NCBI GenBank assembly: GCA_039000515.1
Contig: JBCFYV010000012.1
Location: 88,194,284 to 88,258,283 of the forward strand
Length of the DNA stretch: 64,000 nt
Direction: 5' to 3'
Origin: Timema cristinae
Taxonomy: Eukaryota; Arthropoda; Insecta; Phasmatodea; Timematidae
Of the stretch, positions 45,975 to 57,881 are shown in pieces; positions within the stretch are counted from its first letter, which is position 1, and every line of letters begins with the position of its first letter. Made by a program: the position numbers and the translations under genes. The notes beneath the pieces were generated by a model. It saw only the letters and a list, made by a program, of their open reading frames with translations, was not told the origin of the DNA and searched no databases.

Positions 45975-47965
45975 CATCAAACATCATTGCTCCTCTCGTT
46001 TGCGTACACTGGCCACGTGAGTATTTCATCATAGAAGTATCTGAACTCATCAGGAATGTATGGCATTAGACAACGAATGTAATTCATTTTGTGTATATTA
46101 ATAGGAACTTTGCCTGTATATGACTTTCCCACTGGAAGTTGAATGTGGGCTCCAGGAATCTGTAACCCGAAAGTATGTGTATGTACTATGTACTGAGAAG
46201 CTTTTACACCAGAATTTGTAGAGCTGTGTTCGAAATACATGTAAGAGATGGGCTGGAAAGAAACCTTACCTTCTCTTGCTATATCTCTGCCTATAGATTC
46301 AGTAGATAAGCCACCTTTCTTGTAGTATTTTGGTCACCATTTTGAAAAGTTATACACATCTTCTGTCTGAACTAGTTTCACAGTAAATTGACTGTCCTTT
46401 GCAGCATGAACTTTTATTTACAAATATTCTTTCACTGAATAAATGCGATCAAGTCTTCTCACTACACGTTTAATCATAGCAAAGACGTTATCACAGTAAT
46501 TGAAAGAGTGCCCTCTAACAGGAAAGAACTGCTTGACCAGCTGAAATCTTTTAGTGTCCATCAAAACAGCATACAACCTAATCATGCATTGGTTTTTCTT
46601 CTGTCCCACGCATCCATTGAAAAACAAGTTTAGTTTTGTGACACTATCAGGGACGTTTTCCTTTATATAATCAAGTAGAAATTAACAAACAATATTAGCG
46701 CCTTTCTTAGCTATGCCTTCGTGATAAACATACATAGCAGAATGTTTTGTCTTCATATTATTCATACAAAATAAATTTACTCACAGCCGCCACAAATAGA
46801 ACACATCCTGAATTGGAATAGCTGAAATGTGTAAGTTCTGCATAAGGTCAGAACAAAGACTTAGTACAGTTCTGTTTGTCATATAATCATCTGTAGTGTG
46901 CTTCATTGCAGAAACAAAAAACTTTTTACTTCTGTACCAATGAACCATTAACTATGCAAAGCTACTTGTTTAGCAGTGTCATTGAGTGAAAGACTTTTAA
47001 TCTTCATTTTTAATTCTTCGCATGTTGTACATGTATCAACCTGCGGACATCCGAAATCAATAGTGAAGTTCTCTCCAATGTATTGGTGACCTGGTGGTCT
47101 AGGGGTAAGGTGTCAGACTTCTATGCTGACGGCCGGGGTTCAATCCTCGGTCCCGGCAAAGATTTATCTGATTACCAAACCCTTCCTTCACCTCTGACAA
47201 GACATCTTGTGAATGTGGGGAATGCCAGGCCTCCACCGTGGTTCGGATTCCACGTTAAACTGTAGGTCCTCCATTCATCTCACAATCACCCTACCATTAC
47301 ATATTAGCGTAAGTGCGTATAACCCGAACGGGTAGTAAGACGCGGTGCTAATAATAATCCAATGTATTTAGCGTACTTGTAGCTGATTTTAGATTCTGGG
47401 TTTTGCTGCATAAACATGTTGTGCATTATCTTCACTGATATTCTAGGATTAAGATACCTGTACTCCCGTTAAACATGCACAGGAAAGGAATCTAAATGAT
47501 TGTATATTAATTGCAGGCTATCAGGAGAAAAAGAGCGACTTTTGTTTCCAATTCCTCTCTGTTTTCTACAGGGGATTTTCCTTCACGTTGCAGGAACTGC
47601 AACTTTTGCACTTGTTTCTCAGGTATAGCAAATATGTTTAGATATTCTTCTAAAACATTGTTTATGGCACCTTTAACAAAAACAGATCTATATAATGTAG
47701 CCCATTTTCCTCTCATTAAACACTTCTCATTTTTAGGCAGAAAAAAGGGTTGTAAAACACATACCTGCAATACCTGCAAGATTCACCAGTTTTCTTGGCG
47801 GCTACAACTTGACCATAGTAATTCACATACTACCCTTTACTCACGCATGTTTTATGACATTGTACTTATATTGGCCAGTGTGCTTTACTCCTTTCTTTTT
47901 GTGTTATCTGAAATCTCGGTACTTGTTGATGCCATTTCGTGCATTCCGGTCACCTAACTGCTTCA
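45975..47965 (-). pseudogene. Decayed DDE-like transposase, GQN-GHS group, copy 3, split by a SINE
   Basis: Read on the minus strand from 47965: GVKHTGQYKYNVIKHA and PPRKLVNLAGIAGMCFTTLF at the N-terminal end, and YRYLNPRISVKIMHNMFMQQ. Then comes a SINE at 47085-47358, then DFGCPQVDTCTTCEELKMKI, FFNGCVGQKKNQCMIRLYAV, GHSFNYCDNVFAMIKRVVRR, and near 46240 YIVHTHTFGLQIPGAH. The N-x-C-x-GQK/N-KNQ and GHSF..CD groups match the other copies, but the Asp of the second motif is Asn here. Multiple stops and shifts are present. Confidence 0.72.
47085..47358 (+). repeat. SINE of the T1 group with 10-bp target duplication, nested
   Basis: Full-length copy from ggtgacctggtggtctaggg to gtaagacgcggtgctaataa. 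Flanked by ccaatgtatt at 47075-47084 and 47359-47368. It interrupts the decayed transposase above, so it is younger than that element. Confidence 0.95.
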
Positions 47966-48676
47966 CAAAGTAAACAAGAACAGATTGCAAAACAGTTACT
48001 TCAGAAATATCTTAATAGAAGCCGCTAGTGGTAGTTCACTTTAGAAGAGGCTTAGCTCCAGGAATAAAGCCCTTTCTTAACTGCCATCTGAAATAGCAGT
48101 GCCACTACTCCCATATGAAATAGCAGTGCCACTACTCCCATATGAAAAGTTGGAATGAATCCCTTTCTATACAGAAACATGCGCCCAGGGCTCATACTCG
48201 GTCACTAAAAGTCCCCCTTTTCTTTTACTCTAGGTACCATAAGTCCCTAAAAATGAGTATATAAAATGTTTATGGATAATTATTGTAAAGTTGCATGATT
48301 TTTTTAGTATACATTTTTAGGCAAGTTGAAGGAATTCTGGCCTGATGTATTTAAAAATTACTAAGTTTCACACTTTCATCTTGGGCACGACGTTAAACTT
48401 GCTCATCAGGAGCCTTTCCTCTTGTCATTTTTTTTTGTCCTGGAGTATTTCCTTTTGGTTGGCATTTCTACCATTTCTTGTGGTAGCTGTACCTTCTTTC
48501 CTATAGTTCTCCCTCTTGGCCATGTCTTGTGTTTATTTCTATTTCGAGACTTGATAGCGGTTCTTTTTTAAAAAAACTCAAAACATTTATATAAATGAGG
48601 TAGTTCAGAGTGAGCTAAAACAAAGTTAGAGAATTGGAAGCCCTTAGTTTCAATTCAAAAGTTCAGAAACACTTAA

Positions 48677-49215
48677 TTGTATCTGGGAAAATACCACCAG
48701 AAGAAATACAACATAAAAAGTTACTTAAACTTTATCCTTCATGATATTACTTTTTTAAATCCAAAAACTCTCAAAGCTACCAGCAGTGAAGCCAAACTTC
48801 TGAAAATTGCGAGGATGATACCTTTTGATGTCCATACAGACCACTTGATCGATGAATGGAAGCTTAATAAAGCAGAAACACTCATAGGAATTGATGACGA
48901 CCTTGAAACATTTTGGAAATAAGTTTTTGAAGTACAGAATGTAATGAATGTCACAAAATACAAGAAAGTAACAAAAGTAGTTAAAGCTTGTTTTTCATAG
49001 CCACAAGGTAATTCTGATGTTGAGAGAGGCTTTTCAACATCTGGACATGTGATCACACAGAAGACAGCTGCTATGAAAGAAATAGCTTTGAATGCACAAT
49101 CACAATTGAATGTCATCGACGCCTTGAAGTTTAATGGCAATAAACCTGCTTGTGTTCCAATCACAAAAGAGCTTATTGCCTATGGAAGAAACGCAAGAAG
49201 TATTATCAGTACTTA
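48677..49215 (+). pseudogene. hAT transposase remnant, family A, C-terminal part
   Basis: The first frame reads FLNPKTLKATSSEAKLLKIA, HTDHLIDEWKLNKAE and DDDLETFWK. After a shift it continues GNSDVERGFSTSGHVITQKT, ALNAQSQLNVIDALKFNGNK and VPITKELI. The DVERGFS-x-SG motif is the hAT dimerisation domain. Its first part overlaps in homology with the end of the 38225-39900 remnant, so the two are separate insertions. Confidence 0.8.
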
Positions 49216-49462
49216 GAGCAAACCAAGCTGGGAGAAAATAGACTTAAAGAAGATAAGAAGAGAGGAAGAGAAAGGGCAAAAGAAGAACCCTTAAGAGTAT
49301 AAAGTGAAGAAAATAAGTCTTTTGATATAAAGACAAATTTTGTTAAGAATAGAAAAAGTTCAGAAAGAGAGTGCAGCTGGCAAACTTCTTGAGCAAACAT
49401 AATCATGTTTACATCTAGGCTGAAAAATGATTCAAAAATGAGGTGGCCCAATGGCTAGATAA

Positions 49463-49618
49463 TTTTATAATAAAGGAAATTGATAAAACTAAAGAAATAG
49501 GAAAAATAAACTACTAAGAATAAGAATAAATTTGATGAAGAAAGCCCACCTAGGGAAAGAGGAAAGATGTGGGAAGAATCCAATGCACAAAGGTGACATC
49601 TTCTTCCTTTCTTCTGTC
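49463..49618. repeat. Dispersed repeat Y, copy 2
   Basis: See 42058-42205; same strand, similar over about 150 bases with scattered substitutions and small indels. Confidence 0.75.
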
Positions 49619-49619
49619 T

Positions 49620-50560
49620 TCTATAGTAGAAGTAGTCACACACACATTTTAAACACAAATATAATAATATTTCGGCATTGTTGCCTTTATCAAACACAAA
49701 GAAGAAGAGAGTACAAATGACACAAACAATGGATTACTCCATCTAGGCTGAAAAGAAATAGCTTTGAAGAACTGCAGGTAGCTCATGGGCTATTAGAGGA
49801 TAATAATGTTTTAAAAATCGAAGAGAACAAGGGCAATAAAAAAACATACATACAAGCAAAGGCATTAGAAAAAAAACATATTTTTTTAATAACTTTATTT
49901 TTAGAGAGGTCTGCAGAAAAAACACAACTAAAGTAGTAAAAATACAAAATTTGTCTTTTTAATACATTACTCTTCTTTCTTTTTAATTGCCTTCTTCTTT
50001 CTAAATTAATTAACTGTTAGCCTATGTTCAATGTGATATGTAAATGATAGCTTTAGTTAAAGGTGATATGTATAATTTTAAGAACTACACATTAAAAAGA
50101 AATAACAATTAGAGGTGTAAGAGTATTCAGTATATTTATGTATTTTGACTATAAATTTTTTTAGCAATACCCCATCTAGGGTCAAATCAAAATACCCTAT
50201 TTTAGTCATTTAATATGGCTAAAACAACCATAAATCATCTTAAAAATAGAGTTAAAGTTTAAATACAATCTAAAACTAGAACTTAAAGAGCTAACAGAAC
50301 TTTTTTTGTTCGGCCTTAACCTGCTTAGAGGTAGATTTTTTTTAAATAAAAAAAACTACTATTTTGAATAACATTTTTGTTACTCCCATTGTTTTTATGA
50401 GGTCCCTTTTTGGCCTGAAAGTACCCTAAAGTTCCTAAACTAGACCTCAATATGTTACGTTATATTAACACAGATATGGCAATCTCATTTATTGAAGATT
50501 TGGATATTTGGATTAAAGCCCTTTCTAAAAAGAGCGATTACAATATATTATAGATGAAAT
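49620..50560. other. Stretch without a recognised gene
   Basis: AT-rich, with T- and A-runs. Nothing was recognised. Confidence 0.45.
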
Positions 50561-51231
50561 GGTCAATAGCTATGAGCCTAAAGCCCTGACCATTTTCCAA
50601 AATCCATATTATGGATTTGTTTGACTTAACAAATAGCACTGAATAGGTACTTGATTTTGGAATAATATTCTTTGAAGATAAATTTTTGAAAACTCGAAAT
50701 AGTTTAAAAATGCCTCTTAACAGTTTTGTTTAAAATGTTTATTTGGGGATTGTTTGGTATGTCAAATAACACTTCTTGTTTTCTGGGGTAAAAACTTGTT
50801 TATGTGTAGCTTACTAAGACTGATTTTTCCAAAAATTTGAAATATTTTTAAAATGACTAACGATTTGGCTCCAAATGGTTATTCTCAAAGTGTTTGACAT
50901 AACAAATTGCACTGTATACCTGTTTATCCAATAACATTTCATATAAATATAGTTTTAAAATGACTGATTTTTCCAAAATTGGTTATATTTTATAAATGGC
51001 TCTAATGATTTGGTTCCAAATTAGTACTTGGGATTATTTGTTATGACAAATAACATTGTTTAATTGTTTCTGGGGTAAAATTTGCTTTTGGCTATTTTAA
51101 AAATTGCTCCAATGGTTTTGTTCAAATTGTGTAGCCCATCTGGTAACATTTTAAGAATATAAAGTAATTGTATTTATTAGTTTTTTGAATAAACATTCAT
51201 TTAATAAGAATTCACTGATGATTAATATTAA

Positions 51232-51234
<3 letters not shown>

Positions 51235-51290
<56 letters not shown>
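51235..51290. repeat. (TA)n microsatellite
   Basis: About 28 uninterrupted TA dinucleotides. Confidence 0.98.
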
Positions 51291-51294
<4 letters not shown>

Positions 51295-51329
51295 ACAACA
51301 CTTTCTCATGTCAAGATAAGTTAATCTTA

Positions 51330-51541
51330 GTATTGCGTCTTACTACCCAACCGGGCTATACGCACTGACGCTAATTGTAATGGTAGGGTGATTGTGAGAT
51401 GAAATGGAGGGCCTACAGTTTAAATGGAATCCAAACCACGGTGGAGGCCTGGAATTCCACACATTCACAAGTTGTGATTAATACACTCTCGTCAGAAGTG
51501 AAGGAAGGTTTGGCAATCAGATAAATCGTGCGGGACCAAGG
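51330..51541 (-). repeat. SINE of the T1 group, 5'-truncated
   Basis: It starts with the reversed tail (tattgcgtcttactacccaa) and includes the body with aaaccacggtggaggcctgg. It ends after gataaatcgtgcgggaccaa, without the box A part. It carries the same internal insertion (gtgtattaatcacaac) as the copy at 61183. Confidence 0.85.
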
Positions 51542-51639
51542 AAAGATAAATTAAACATTGAAAGGAGGATAAAGGGGCAAGGCCTACAAACTTAACAGAA
51601 AATTATAGGCCTCAAAGCTTATAATTAAGACACAACAAA

Positions 51640-51905
51640 ACACATAGTTATGTATATATAGTATTATATTTGGAAGAAAGTACAGGAAAGGTGGATAGAA
51701 ACAAATAAAAGGAACAAACACAATATGGCTTTTACAATGAAAAGAAGAATACAATGCACACTTTACATTGCTGCCATTGGACAAAGAGGTAATGGTTGTC
51801 CTTTAAAGAAAATCGATCGTCACGCCCAATCTCCTGACCTAGGTTTTGTTCTATCTAAACTCATCAGGGAGGAGTGTGAAACGCGCAACGCAACTTCCTA
51901 AAAGA
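51640..51905. repeat. Unnamed dispersed repeat X, copy 2
   Basis: Colinear with 20712-20965. Both copies lie just to the right of an antisense T1 SINE. Non-coding as far as I can see; frames at 51846 and 51864 start after or within it by chance. Confidence 0.75.
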
Positions 51906-52489
51906 GGAAACCAAAAAGACACAAAAGGGAGAAAATGGAAAATTGTAAAGAATGATAGGACACATAGATATAGTATTGATATTATTGTAAAAACTTTTGA
52001 CCTTGAGATTATGATGGCTATTTATATTTTTTTTGTGCCCAAACTTAAAAAAAAGTGGATTTTTCATTTCTCTCTGTCTGTCCCTGGTCACGGATTCAAA
52101 ATGACTATATAGATTTAGTTCATTACTCAATTTCTAGAATCTATGGGGAAGGTTTTTTGATTTTTACCATAACTCTTAAATTAACGTTAATTTCCTGATC
52201 ATTGATATTTTTGAATTCCATATTTTTCGAAAATTGATCTAAAACTATTTTTTTTAAATGGATATTCAGGAAGTTTTTGACCTCTCAAATAACACTTTAT
52301 GCTTAGCTTTTAGGTGAAAATTCTTTAAAGGATAGTTTAGTGATAAGTGATTTTTTTAAATGACTAATGATTTGTTAAAATATATATCTAGGGACTGTTT
52401 GATATGACTAAAAAAACCATACTTGTATTTTTTTTTGTAGGAAATCTTGTTTAAGGGTAGTTTACTGATTACATTAAAAAAAATTGATA

Positions 52490-52692
52490 ACAGTAGAGTC
52501 TCGATAATCCGACATATCCTCATGACGTAATTACTAACAAACCTTATTTCATACCTATTCTGCACTTCTATTTACAGTAATTTGGATTTGTTTCTCTGCC
52601 TTTCCCTCCTTCACCTGTTTCCGTATTTTCCGAAATTTCGATAATCGACCACATGTTGGTCCCGTTTAGGTCGGATTATTGAGAGACTACTT
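52490..52692. mobile_element. Tigger-like miniature inverted-repeat element
   Basis: The left end is acagtagagtctcgataatc followed by cgac. The right end complemented is aagtagtctctcaataatcc followed by gac. TA dinucleotides lie at both edges (52488-52489 and 52693-52694). The length of about 200 bp without coding capacity fits a non-autonomous pogo/Tigger derivative. Confidence 0.75.
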
Positions 52693-52903
52693 TATTTAAA
52701 AAAAGCTGGTTATATCGATTTGGTTCAAAATTGGTATACGCCAAGTTTTTCACATTATAAAAATTATATTGAATTAACTGTCAACTACATATGTGCGCTC
52801 AATTAAGATCACACATAATAATATGTTGCTGACAATTTCAGCATGTCTATCACAGACTTTGCCTTAAAATAAGAGTATAGCATGACCATGGACACAGGAC
52901 AAC

Positions 52904-52976
52904 TCCTGGATAACTCACTGTTAGACCAATGGATTTTTAAGCCAAAAGTCCCGGTTTCGATTCCTGTGCCAGGTGT
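52904..52976 (+). repeat. tRNA-like sequence, T3 group
   Basis: It starts tcctggataactcactgtta and ends ggtttcgattcctgtgccag followed by gtgttattttt. The CCTGG/CCAGG acceptor pairing and the T-rich follow-on match the 23203 copy. Confidence 0.5.
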
Positions 52977-53439
52977 TATTTTTCAACTATAAATAGTATT
53001 ATATATATAACTTATTCATTTAATCATTATGTATGCAACTGTGCTTACATTAATTAAACCTTAAAAAAACATATGTTTGCTGATAACAATAAAATAATTA
53101 TTTTAATCCTGTTATAAATACAGATATTAAGAAAAGTATAATTTATTCAGCTAATAGCCTGAGTTATGACCCTGAGTAAGACCCTATTGGATATTTATAT
53201 GAGTTTTTTTAAATTTAATGAATTATGTTACATTACTTGGATTCTAGGCACACATAATAGGCCTGACTTTTTTCGATACCAAGACTTGTGCTAGCGAAAG
53301 TGGCTTTTATCAAAAAATATATTTGAATTGTGTTCAAGCAATCATACAAGATATTTAAATATAATAATTAGTAAGGAACAAAGACTACTTTCTGGTTGTT
53401 ATTTCTATGTAATAATGGGTGCAGGTAAACTTTTTTATT

Positions 53440-53668
53440 TTGTCACTGTGCCGTTCTACCTGTTTAGGTTATAAGATACATGATAATTACTTTAATGAGG
53501 TAGGGATGAGGAAGGAAGCATTTTATAGGTTATCTACCTGCATTTACATGAAGGAATTGTGGTAAACCATTTAGGGAAAACCGCTTTCATTAGACCAACT
53601 GATATTTTAAGCTCTATCTTTGTATCATCAGCAAGCCAGTCTAACATAAAGAGTGATGCCTTAGACCA
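53440..53668 (-). repeat. SINE of the T2 group, antisense copy
   Basis: Reversed tail gccgttctacctgtttaggt, then ttaatgaggtagggatgagg, ctacctgcatttacatgaag and aaaccatttagggaaaaccg, with a head remnant ending tgccttagac. Immediately after it, caggggtctacaaactggcc at about 53668 looks like one hAT terminus whose partner I could not fix. Confidence 0.75.
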
Positions 53669-53919
53669 GGGGTCTACAAACTGGCCTGCAGTCCACATCT
53701 GGCCCATCACTAGATTATGTCCTGACCGTCTTAAGATTTTATCAAAAACAAGTTAATTGTTTCGCTTCATTATTTCTTAACCATAATGTATGTATATTTG
53801 TCATGTCCAGTCCCTGTCTGCACATGTGCTTGCACCATTGACATCAAGCCAGAGTGCTGTTGGAATTGCAAAAACTGGTTTTCATTTGCAGGTGTCATTT
53901 GATTAGAGACCTCAACCCA

Positions 53920-56220
53920 CACAGACCAATGGTTTCATTCCCTAAATAAAATATTTATCTTTAGACTACATGGTTGTCTTAAAATTTGATTTTGATTAAG
54001 TTTTTTTTGTGGTCTGGAAATCTTGTTTATTTTTATTTATCTATATTAAAAGATATCTATGAATTTACAAAAGTAAGCGTAAGGACCATTAAATATTTAA
54101 GGAATTGCCTAGCCGTTACTGAACATTCACTTCCAATTTTCCTAAAAGCGCTTAATTTTTTTAAAAACTAAACTTGCTTTTAATAATTGATAAACATAAT
54201 TTTATCAAGAATGATAAATAAGTTTATTTCATCATATATATACACTATGTACATGGATTCACCATTTCAATGGGATTTCTAAACTTTTATTTCAAGCGAC
54301 ACTGTGTTGATATCTCTAGTAAGTGTGAATATACAGAGTCGTAGTACTGCATGCAGAGGTTTGCCCGTGATACAGTACCGCTACTTGAATTTTATTATTT
54401 TCATTCTTGAGAACGTTGTTCGCAAATGTAGGTACCACCACATGCATACAAATATTTCCTTGCAAATTTTAATAAAGCTGGGAGTTTTTCACCGCTGAGA
54501 CACTTTACAAAATTCCACAATTTTTCTCAATTTGTATTAACATTTGTATCAGCCTTCACCTGGATTTGATGTCATATTTGTTGTTTGCACTTAAGATTGT
54601 TTTTCATATTATTTTATAAGATCACGTGGTTGACAGACTCATCATCTGTCCGCCAGGTGCACGAGACAGCTGTTACAGATTATTAATCTAGAATATAGTA
54701 TCACTGACTGTCAGTCAGAGAGGTCGATCATGAACAGTCAGGATTCTCATGCGATTATGATAAACTAGAGTCGAATGGAGGCCTTAAGAGTAGATATTAT
54801 CATGGACAGGATACTACAGGCCGTGAGCATAACCACCTGTTTGTGTGAAGCGCTGTATCGCCAGTGAATGGTTTGCGAGTCTGTCCTACAAAGAACGGCA
54901 TGCAGAAAATAAAATAATTAACTTTTAATGAACTAAACTCACTAAACTAAAAGTATTAAACTAAGCTCAACACAGTCTTCAACCCTTACTCCTCATGGAG
55001 ATTGTCAATTCGCTTAAGTAATAACAAGATTGTGAACAGTGTTTTGTGTTTGGATTTGGGAAACATTAAAATAATTGCCAAGCACTTAATAGTTATTTAT
55101 GGTTATTAATTTAATGATATAAATCACCCACGCAACTAAACTGTTTCATGTTCTACAGGAAATAATCCCCTTTGATCCACAAATAATTGCACAATACAAA
55201 AATAATCCCCACTCCACTTTTCATTAAAAACACGACACTCCACCAGCTATCCACTTTACTACATTTTGAAAGAGACATGATAGCTTATAAAATGATGTTT
55301 GAAGAAAAAAACCCACACCATGCTGACATTTTCTTCGAGCCTATAGAAGCCGACTAAATACACTAATTCAAACTTTTGGTACACCACTATACTGGTATTC
55401 AATACTTGTTATGATGGGGCGAGAGGGGAGCCTTGTCATAAATCCACTTTCTAAAAATTATTTACTTTTAAGGTTGACTTTAAAATCAATGATTTGTGTA
55501 AGGTGTGCACTCAAATTACTAAAAATATATTTAGTTTTTATCTAAGTCTTAAAATAGAAAAAGGGCTGATAAATATGTATTATTTAGTGAGCCACTGTAA
55601 ATCTGTTCAAGCTCCATTATGTTACATTAATTTAACAATACTGCAAATTTTCATTTATATTTCAAATTAATCAGAAACATGTAGTTTCATAACATGTTTT
55701 TCTTTGTGTCTTGTGGGTTTTTAATGTGTGTATTCATATAAAAAAAAGGAATATTTCCGAAAATTCAAAACAATGTGTAACTGTGGAAGTGTGAAGAAGT
55801 GGGAAGTGTAAATGTTTAAGAAGGAATGAAAAAAGAACAATTTTTTTATCTAGGCCTGGCTTAACTACCCTTCAGGTTGGCTTCCTTCTCTATCAATTAT
55901 TTTACATTATTGTAGTGTTTCTACACTGTCTTATTGAACAAAAACATGTAATAAATATAAAAAAAGTTTGAGACTTATTACTTGGCACAGTAAACATTGC
56001 ATGCAAAAAGAATGTCAACTACTGAAGGGGGAGACCAATGGTAACGTCATCATTCAGTCGTTATCATTACATTCTGGTGTGTACACACTGGTCAGCTTAC
56101 TGAGGGAGATAGTTTAGGACTTTCACTAGTTTTGTGTAGAATATTTTAAATTTATTTTTACCTCTTTTAACAAACATTACGAATACCTAATCAACTTTAA
56201 ATAAAAGGTACGTAAAGTGC
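53920..56220. other. Stretch without a recognised gene
   Basis: Mostly AT-rich. The 54620-54900 part is less AT-rich (for example actgactgtcagtcagagag) but shows no open frame or splice pattern I can support. Confidence 0.45.
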
Positions 56221-56227
56221 TTTTAAA

Positions 56228-57252
56228 ATGGCTTCAAATAACCATGCTAAACCAACTAATCACAGTGAAGGACGCAAAATTATTGCAAATGTAATTGATT
56301 TTTTTGAGAGTGAAAAACTGTTGGGCGGGACATTATAAGCACCCTGCTGAAGAGTCACAAAACGTGCAGCAGAAGCTACAGGAAAATCATAGTGAGGTTC
56401 TAAATTGTTAAAAAGGAAGTTTAAACTTACTTTAAATAAATTATTAGCAGTAGTAAAAGACTAAATCAATTTTACTGGGAGCAAAGAAACATTGAGAAGA
56501 TTATTACAAGAAATGGGTGTAAGTTTAAAAGGTGTGATAATAGAAGACTAATTTTAATTAGAGAAAAACAAAATAGTTGCATATTTAAGAAGAATGAGAG
56601 AAAATGTAAAATTAGGGGACCAAAAACATCCTGGGACATTTATTATTTTCAAATCAAAATCAAAAAGTGGTGACTATCACAATGAGTTGAATTCCAACAA
56701 ATTTTCTAAGTGGGTGAAAGATAAACTTATCCCCAACCTTTCTCAAAATAGCCTAATTGTAATTATCATTATAATGTAATGTAATTATTATCTTACTGTT
56801 CAAATAAATAAATAAGCCACCAACAATTGGATCACAAAAGGCTGAAATGCAGCTGTGGTTGGACACAAAAAGTATTATTGCATGTGAGGAACAGACGGCG
56901 AAAATTGAGCTCTTGGCGCTAGTCTGCCGCCGATGTAAATCTGCCAAATTTTATATAGAAAATTTAGTCAAACAACATGGGCACAGTGCTATTAGGTTAC
57001 CTTCATATCATTGTAACCTTAATGCTATAGAATTGATTTGAAAAATGGTGAAATCACGAGTCGCAGCCAATAATGTTGCTCAAAGCACTTTAGAAATAAA
57101 ACATTTAACAGGAGAAGCAATCACTGAGTATCACTGAGAAGGATTGACAACAGGCTTTATCACACATTAAGAAAGAAGAAACCAATTACTGGAAAAATGA
57201 TGGGTTGATAGAAGAAGAAATAGAACATATTTGGATTTCTTTTGGAGATTAA
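56228..57252 (+). pseudogene. IS630/Tc1-like (DDE_3) transposase remnant
   Basis: It starts MASNNHAKPTNHSEGRKIIA. Then, across shifts, come KRAAEATGKS, KIVAYLRRMRENVKLGD, FIIFKSKSKSGDYHNELNSN with FSKWVKDKLIPNL, INKPPTIGSQKAEMQLWLDT, KIELLALVCRRCK and LVKQHGHSAIRLPSYHCNLN followed by AIELI. The LP-x-YHC-x-x-N-AIEL motif contains the third catalytic residue region of this group. The segment that should hold the second catalytic Asp (normally DNA-x-YH) is replaced by AT-rich sequence at about 56755-56800. It is dead. Confidence 0.8.
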
Positions 57253-57259
57253 ACAACAG

Positions 57260-57873
57260 TAGTACATCAAGTAGCTACTGTAACAACACTGGCGGACAAA
57301 TATAAGGTGTCGAGGAGTTAATTTAGTATTTAAGGTAGTTAGAACTACTTATATTATATTCAACTTAAGGCTGAGCCTACCCATAAATGCACGGTTATAA
57401 ACAAAAAAATGTTTAAAAAAATCCAATAATTCAGCATTGTTGTTTTTTATTTATTTTAGTAACATATCTGGGCATCTTTCATAATTCTTATAGAATTTTC
57501 AAACCATGCTAAAAATAGTTATTGAAATATTTTGTTAAAATGTTTCCATTTAATGCATTTTAAATGGGAAAACAAAAATTATTAATAGGTTTATTTATTT
57601 TCTTTGTACAATTAAGCTAGTGTGTTTGTTTATAACATAATATTTAATGATTTTTTTTTTCTTTTTAAACATATTTTTAAATTCGGGTTAGCTTCAATAA
57701 TCACGACGATATTGAGCTCTAACAACTCGCAAGTTGACACTTTAGTAAGAATACAAAGTTTACCACATGCTTCTCCATACACAAAGTTTTATTGACATTA
57801 GCCTTTATTTACCAGAGGCACTAAAACATGTAACATTCTTCACTCTTATCCTACATTCTTTCACGGGTTTTCT
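57260..57873. other. Stretch without a recognised gene
   Basis: AT-rich. Nothing was recognised. Confidence 0.45.
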
Positions 57874-57881
57874 CATTCTAG

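Larger units (their letters stand above)
50570..52785. repeat. Degenerate tandem array of about 155-bp units, broken by insertions
   Basis: Recurring landmarks: ggattgtttggtatgtcaaa, taacacttcttgttttctgg, ggtaaaaacttgttta, tgatttttccaaaa and atgactaacgatttggctcc. They recur at about 50590, 50750, 50890 and 51030 in the left block, and at about 52250, 52390 and 52730 in the right block. Between the blocks (51180-52150) lie a (TA)n run, a SINE and repeat X; a Tigger-like miniature element lies inside the right block. Identity between units is low. Confidence 0.65.

Noticed and set aside
47085..47358. Functional tRNA gene from the box A and box B match
   Set aside because: The sequence is the head of a SINE with body, tail and target duplication.
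53668..53920. hAT element starting caggggtctacaaactggcc
   Set aside because: Only the left terminus is convincing; no partner end or 8-bp duplication found.
54620..54900. Possible extra exon in a less AT-rich patch
   Set aside because: No consistent open frame with splice sites and no similarity to RNF216 or another protein I know.
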